DNA from: Pseudomonadota bacterium
GTDB taxonomy: Bacteria; Desulfobacterota; Desulfobacteria; Desulfobacterales; Desulfosarcinaceae
DNA length: 21,036 nt
NCBI GenBank assembly: GCA_023435265.1
Contig: JAEYRZ010000049.1
Span: 1 to 21,036 of the forward strand
Direction: 5' to 3'
Shown here: one piece after another, positions 17,451 to 21,036 of the stretch
How the letters are laid out: every line of letters starts with the position of its first letter
How positions within the stretch are numbered: the first letter of the stretch is position 1
Notes under the pieces: generated by a model
What the model saw: only the letters and a program-made list of their open reading frames with translations
Databases searched by the model: none
Told to the model about the DNA's origin: nothing
Translations under genes and position numbers: made by a program

Positions 17451-19004
17451 ATGGGTATGGTGGAAGACAAGATCAAGGCGCTCAAAGAGCGCGAAGCGAA
17501 ACTCCTCGAGATGGGCGGACCCCAGCTTACGGCCAAACACAAGGAGAAGGGCAGGCTGACGGCCCGCGAGCGGCTCAACCGGCTTTTCGACAAGGGCACC
17601 TTTCGCGAACTCGACATGTTCGTCACCCACCGCTGCGTCAATTTCGGCATGCAGCAGGTCGATATTCCCTCCGACGGCGTCATCACCGGGCACGGACTGG
17701 TCGACGGCCGGCCTGTTTTCGCCTTTGCCCAGGACTTCACGTCGCGCGCCGGCAGCCTGGGTGAAATGCACGCCCAGAAAATCTGCAAGGCCATGGATCT
17801 GGCCCTCAAGGCCGGAGTTCCCTTCATCGGACTCAACGATTCGGGCGGCGCGCGCATCCAGGAAGGCGTGGACGCTCTTTCCGGCTACGGCAACATTTTT
17901 TACCGCAACTCGGTGGCCTCGGGCGTGATCCCGCAGATTTCGGCCATCATGGGGCCCACGGCCGGCGGTGCGGTCTACTCCCCGGCCATGACCGATTTCA
18001 TCTTCATGGTCAAGAACAGCAGTTATATGTTCATCACCGGCCCGGAAGTAATCAAGGCCGTTACCGGCGAAGAGATCACCTTCGAGGATCTGGGCGGCGC
18101 CATGGCCCATAACGAAAAGAGCGGCGTCGCGCAGTTCGCCTGCGAGAACGATCAGGACACGCTCGATCAGATCAAGAAACTGCTCGGCTATCTGCCCTCG
18201 AATAACATGGAAGACCCCCCGCGCGCCGACACCGGCGACGATCCGCGGCGCACCGATGCGGCCCTCGACCGCATCATTCCGGACAATCCCAACCAGTCCT
18301 ACGACATGAAGGCGGTGATCGCTTCCATCGTGGACAACGGCGAGATCCTGGAGCCGCACGCCTATTTCGCCCGCAACATCATCGTCTGCTTCGCGCGCTT
18401 GAACGGCCGGACCATCGGCATCATCGCCAATCAGCCGGCCGTACTCGCCGGATGTCTCGATATCGACGCATCGGACAAGGCCACGCGTTTCATCCGCTTC
18501 TGCGACTCCTTCAACATTCCGCTGCTGACGATCGCCGATGTGCCCGGCTATCTGCCCGGCAGCCAGCAGGAATGGGGCGGCATCATCCGCCACGGCGCCA
18601 AGCTGTTGTGGTGCTACTCCGAAGCCACGGTGCCCAAACTGCTGCTCATCACGCGCAAGGATTACGGCGGAGCATATATCGCCATGTCTTCGCGCCACCT
18701 GGGCGCCGACATGGCGCTTGCCTGGCCGACCGCTGAAATAGCGGTGATGGGCGCCGAAGGTGCAGCCAATGTCATCCACCGCAAGGAGATCCAGGCGGCG
18801 GCCGATCCCAAGGCCAAGCGCCAGGAGAAGATCAAGGAATACCAGGCGCTCTTCTCCAATCCCTACTGCGCCGCCGGACGCGGTTACATCGACGCGGTGA
18901 TCCGGCCGAGCGAAACCCGGCCGAGGCTCATCGACGCGCTCGATATCCTGTGCAGCAAGCGGGAATTGCGGCCGCCCAAGAAGCACGGCAATATTCCGAT
19001 GTAA
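17451..19004 (+). CDS. mmdA: Acyl-CoA carboxyltransferase, 12S/MmdA type (methylmalonyl-CoA carboxyltransferase or decarboxylase alpha)
   Basis: The 517-residue crotonase-fold protein moves CO2 between biotin and propionyl-CoA/(S)-methylmalonyl-CoA. N-terminal domain: G-L-N-D-S-G-G-A-R-I-Q at 127-137 and G-P-T-A-G-G-A-V-Y-S-P, the first oxyanion-hole loop. C-terminal domain: D-V-P-G-Y-L-P-G from D363, then K-D-Y-G-G-A-Y-I-A-M, the second loop, and A-W-P-T-A-E-I-A-V-M-G. Length fits propionyl-CoA carboxylase beta, transcarboxylase 12S and MmdA alike. A 5S-type gene two genes downstream, and no biotin carboxylase gene in the window, favour transcarboxylase (propionyl-CoA + oxaloacetate to methylmalonyl-CoA + pyruvate). 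ATG 17451 follows GGGGAAAGGAAG at good spacing. It is probably co-transcribed with the next two genes (24-bp and 39-bp gaps). Confidence 0.93.
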   Translation: MGMVEDKIKALKEREAKLLEMGGPQLTAKHKEKGRLTARERLNRLFDKGTFRELDMFVTHRCVNFGMQQVDIPSDGVITGHGLVDGRPVFAFAQDFTSRAGSLGEMHAQKICKAMDLALKAGVPFIGLNDSGGARIQEGVDALSGYGNIFYRNSVASGVIPQISAIMGPTAGGAVYSPAMTDFIFMVKNSSYMFITGPEVIKAVTGEEITFEDLGGAMAHNEKSGVAQFACENDQDTLDQIKKLLGYLPSNNMEDPPRADTGDDPRRTDAALDRIIPDNPNQSYDMKAVIASIVDNGEILEPHAYFARNIIVCFARLNGRTIGIIANQPAVLAGCLDIDASDKATRFIRFCDSFNIPLLTIADVPGYLPGSQQEWGGIIRHGAKLLWCYSEATVPKLLLITRKDYGGAYIAMSSRHLGADMALAWPTAEIAVMGAEGAANVIHRKEIQAAADPKAKRQEKIKEYQALFSNPYCAAGRGYIDAVIRPSETRPRLIDALDILCSKRELRPPKKHGNIPM

Positions 19005-19028
19005 ACAACCATTTCGAAGGGTGACAAG

Positions 19029-19244
19029 ATGACCAGTAGAGAGAAACAGATCGCCGCGGCCCTGGCCGCCGTGTCCGCCTTCATGCAGCAGGAACATGAA
19101 GCCCTGCAGGAGAAACTGGCTGCCGCCGCAGCACCTCCCCGCGCGCCGAGGCTCGAATTGAATCTGTGGGGTCAGAGCGGACGCCAGAGCATGATGCACC
19201 TGCGCAACCTGATGCAACTGAAAGCATTTGACCGCTTCGGATAG
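19029..19244 (+). CDS. Small OadG/MmdD/MmdE-like carboxyltransferase subunit (putative)
   Basis: This 71-residue protein is encoded between the 12S and 5S genes with a good ribosome binding site (AAGGGTG, 7 bases from ATG). Residues 5-20 (E-K-Q-I-A-A-A-L-A-A-V-S-A-F-M) form an Ala-rich helix. Residues 21-33 are charged helix, 34-40 an Ala/Pro linker, and 42-68 end in L-N-L-W-G-Q-S-G-R-Q-S-M-M-H-L-R. From memory, the cytoplasmic part of sodium-pump decarboxylase gamma/delta subunits has the same order: an I-A-A-x-x-A-A-V-x-A-Y helix, a linker, then W-x-x-x-G-R-x-x-x-M. Here the membrane helix is missing, as in the short epsilon subunit MmdE of Veillonella. A scaffold that holds the 12S and biotin/5S subunits together is the likely role. 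Homology is inferred from pattern and position only. Confidence 0.6.
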   Translation: MTSREKQIAAALAAVSAFMQQEHEALQEKLAAAAAPPRAPRLELNLWGQSGRQSMMHLRNLMQLKAFDRFG

Positions 19245-19283
19245 ATTTCACCGATTAACGCATGAGCAGAGGAGACTTCGAAG

Positions 19284-21036
19284 ATGAGCACCCACGATCA
19301 ACTCAAGACCACGAAGATGAATTACGATAAGAATCGTCCCAAGGCCGAGAATCCGCTCAAGGTCGAAGATCTTTCGATCCGCGACGGCCACCAGAGCCTT
19401 TTCGCCACGCGCGGGCGCACCGAAGACATGATCCCGGTCGCCGAGATGATGGACGAGGTCGGCTTCTGGGCCATCGAGACCTGGGGCGGCGCCACATTCG
19501 ACACCATGCACCGCTTTTTGAACGAAGATCCCTGGGAGCGCATCCGCACCCTCAAACGCTATATCAAGAAGACTCCTTTTTCGATGCTGCTGCGCGCCCA
19601 GAACCTGGTGGGCTACCGCAACTACGCCGACGACACCGCGCGCGCCTTCGTGGACCGCGCGGCGGCCAACGGCATGGACGTCTTCCGCACCTTCGACGCC
19701 TTGAACGACTTCCGCAACTTCGAAACGGTGGTCAAGGTGATCAAGGAGAACGGCAAGCACTTCCAGGGTTGCATCTGCTACACCTTGACCGAGCCGCGCA
19801 TGGGCGGCGAAGTCTACAATATCGACTACTATGTCAAAAAAGCCAAAGACCTGGAGTCCATGGGCGCCGATTCGATCTGCATCAAGGACATGGCCGGGCT
19901 GATCGCCCCCTATGACGCCTACGACCTGGTCAAGGCGCTCAAGGCCGCCGTCAAGGCGCCGATCCACCTGCACAGCCATTTCACCTCGGGCATGTCGCCG
20001 ATGAGCCACATGAAGGCCATCGAGGCGGGGGTGGACATCATCGACACTTGCATGACGCCCTACGCCTACCGCACCAGCCACGCGGCCATCGAGCCGCTGG
20101 TGATGGCGCTGCTGGGCACCAACCGCGACACCGGTTTCGACATCCGCCTGCTGGCCAGGATCAACGAGAAGCTCGAAAAAGACGTCATGCCCAAGTACAA
20201 GCACCTCCTGGACGACTCCAAGGTCTCGATCATCGACATCAACGTGCTGCTGCACCAGACCCCGGGCGGCATGCTCTCCAACCTGGTCAACCAGCTGCGC
20301 GAAATGGATGCCCTCGACAAAATCGGCGAAGTGTACAAAGAGCTGCCGCGCGTGCGCAAGGAACTGGGCCAGATCCCGCTGGTCACGCCCACCAGCCAGA
20401 TCGTGGGCATCCAGACGGTCAACAACGTGCTCTTCGACACGCCCGAAGAGCGTTACAAGATGATCACCGCCCAGGTCAAGGACCTGTGCTACGGACTTTA
20501 CGGCAAGACCGCCGTGCCCATCGACGCCGAAGTGCAGAAGAAGGCGCTCAAAGGTTACGAGCGCGGCGAAAAACCGATCACGGTGCGGCCGGCCGAAGTG
20601 ATCGAACCCGAACTCGAGAAGGCCAGGAAAGAGATCGGCGATCTGGCCGTGGACATGGACGACCTTCTGATCTACGCCCTCTATCCGGTCACCGGCAAGA
20701 AGTTCCTGCAGTGGAAGTACGGCAAGGAAGAGCCGCCTGCCAGCGTCAAGGCCGTCACCATCGAAGAGGTTAAAAAACGCGACACGCTGGTCAAGAAAGC
20801 GCTGGCCGGCGAGCTGGTGGAGAAGAAAAAGGATGCGCCGCCCAAGAGCGACAACGCGCGGGTGTTCAATGTCTTCGTGGACAATGAATACTTCGAAGTC
20901 AACGTCGATCCCCAGGGTGGTCCGCCGGTGATCAACCTGGCCCAGGGCGTTTCGCTGGGCGTGGCGCCGGCCGCCGCTCCGGTCATGGCCGCGCCTGCCG
21001 TTCCGGCCGCGCCTGCCGCACCGGTTGCCCCCGCAC
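19284..21036 (+). CDS. oadA: 5S-type carboxyltransferase fused to a biotin carrier domain (OadA/transcarboxylase 5S), 3' end outside window
   Basis: The frame is open from ATG 19284 to the window end (584 codons). The TIM-barrel carboxyltransferase domain moves CO2 between biotin and pyruvate/oxaloacetate. The first metal ligand is D34 in S-I-R-D-G-H-Q-S-L. K201 in C-I-K-D-M-A-G is the lysine carbamylated in this family, and H230/H232 in H-L-H-S-H-F-T-S-G complete the metal site. A conserved helical post-barrel domain follows (L-L-H-Q-T-P-G-G-M-L-S-N-L, then V-T-P-T-S-Q-I-V-G). From about residue 525 the protein reads R-V-F-N-V-F-V-D-N-E-Y-F-E-V-N-V, then an Ala/Pro/Val linker. This is the standard lead-in to a biotinyl domain, so the M-K-M motif should lie just beyond base 21036. 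AGAGGAG precedes the start by 8 bases. Transcarboxylase use is favoured over a sodium-pumping decarboxylase, but a downstream membrane subunit cannot be excluded. Confidence 0.92.
   Translation, partial: MSTHDQLKTTKMNYDKNRPKAENPLKVEDLSIRDGHQSLFATRGRTEDMIPVAEMMDEVGFWAIETWGGATFDTMHRFLNEDPWERIRTLKRYIKKTPFSMLLRAQNLVGYRNYADDTARAFVDRAAANGMDVFRTFDALNDFRNFETVVKVIKENGKHFQGCICYTLTEPRMGGEVYNIDYYVKKAKDLESMGADSICIKDMAGLIAPYDAYDLVKALKAAVKAPIHLHSHFTSGMSPMSHMKAIEAGVDIIDTCMTPYAYRTSHAAIEPLVMALLGTNRDTGFDIRLLARINEKLEKDVMPKYKHLLDDSKVSIIDINVLLHQTPGGMLSNLVNQLREMDALDKIGEVYKELPRVRKELGQIPLVTPTSQIVGIQTVNNVLFDTPEERYKMITAQVKDLCYGLYGKTAVPIDAEVQKKALKGYERGEKPITVRPAEVIEPELEKARKEIGDLAVDMDDLLIYALYPVTGKKFLQWKYGKEEPPASVKAVTIEEVKKRDTLVKKALAGELVEKKKDAPPKSDNARVFNVFVDNEYFEVNVDPQGGPPVINLAQGVSLGVAPAAAPVMAAPAVPAAPAAPVAPA

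Noticed and set aside
17421..19217. A 598-residue open frame on the minus strand opposite the 12S gene
   Set aside because: It lies antisense to an unmistakable carboxyltransferase, is rich in His, Arg, Ala and Gly with no domain logic, and arises from the high G+C third-position bias. The same holds for the long antisense frames at 4052-5797, 7633-9144, 10700-11725 and 13923-15089.

Overview
The window is G+C-rich and densely coded. It looks like a chromosomal segment of a strictly anaerobic, cobalamin-dependent bacterium. The best fit is a Desulfobacterota (former Deltaproteobacteria) sulfate reducer or propionate degrader. That placement is inferred from gene content: a class II plus class III ribonucleotide reductase pair, a SulP anion transporter and a complete methylmalonyl-CoA module next to a 12S/5S carboxyltransferase. 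No rRNA or other taxonomic marker is present.

Layout. (1) 1-1145: the end of a family 9 glycosyltransferase (heptosyltransferase type) and a translationally coupled methyltransferase, probably the tail of an envelope polysaccharide operon. (2) 1142-2980, minus strand: a SulP permease with a STAS domain, tail-to-tail with the methyltransferase. (3) 3217-3690: an OsmC-family protein. (4) 4025-9832: a DNA-precursor block in which B12-dependent class II nrdJ (minus) diverges from oxygen-sensitive class III nrdD-nrdG (plus). (5) 10163 to the window end: propionate/methylmalonyl-CoA metabolism on the plus strand. It holds propionyl-CoA synthetase, methylmalonyl-CoA epimerase, a TetR-type regulator, adenosylcobalamin methylmalonyl-CoA mutase, the MeaB G-protein chaperone, a 12S-type carboxyltransferase, a 71-residue subunit-like protein, and a 5S-type carboxyltransferase whose biotin domain runs off the window.

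How the propionate genes would work together (established pathway, inferred assignment): PrpE activates propionate to propionyl-CoA. The 12S/5S/biotin complex carboxylates it to (S)-methylmalonyl-CoA, most economically by transcarboxylation from oxaloacetate, which releases pyruvate. The epimerase converts S to R, the mutase makes succinyl-CoA, and MeaB loads and protects the B12 site. All steps are reversible apart from the activation. The TetR-type regulator is the obvious local control, and two matching short palindromes lie where its operators would be expected.

The most unusual non-coding feature is a set of intergenic inverted repeats. Each arm is a short word repeated in tandem (period 9 near 3716, period 8 near 16052, period 7 near 17262) and is facing an inverted copy of the same word. 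A separate element with perfect 18-bp terminal inverted repeats (12272-12416) resembles a MITE. The most interesting protein is the 71-residue product between the 12S and 5S genes. It looks like the cytoplasmic part of OadG/MmdD/MmdE subunits without a membrane anchor. I saw no tRNA, rRNA, CRISPR array or transposase gene.
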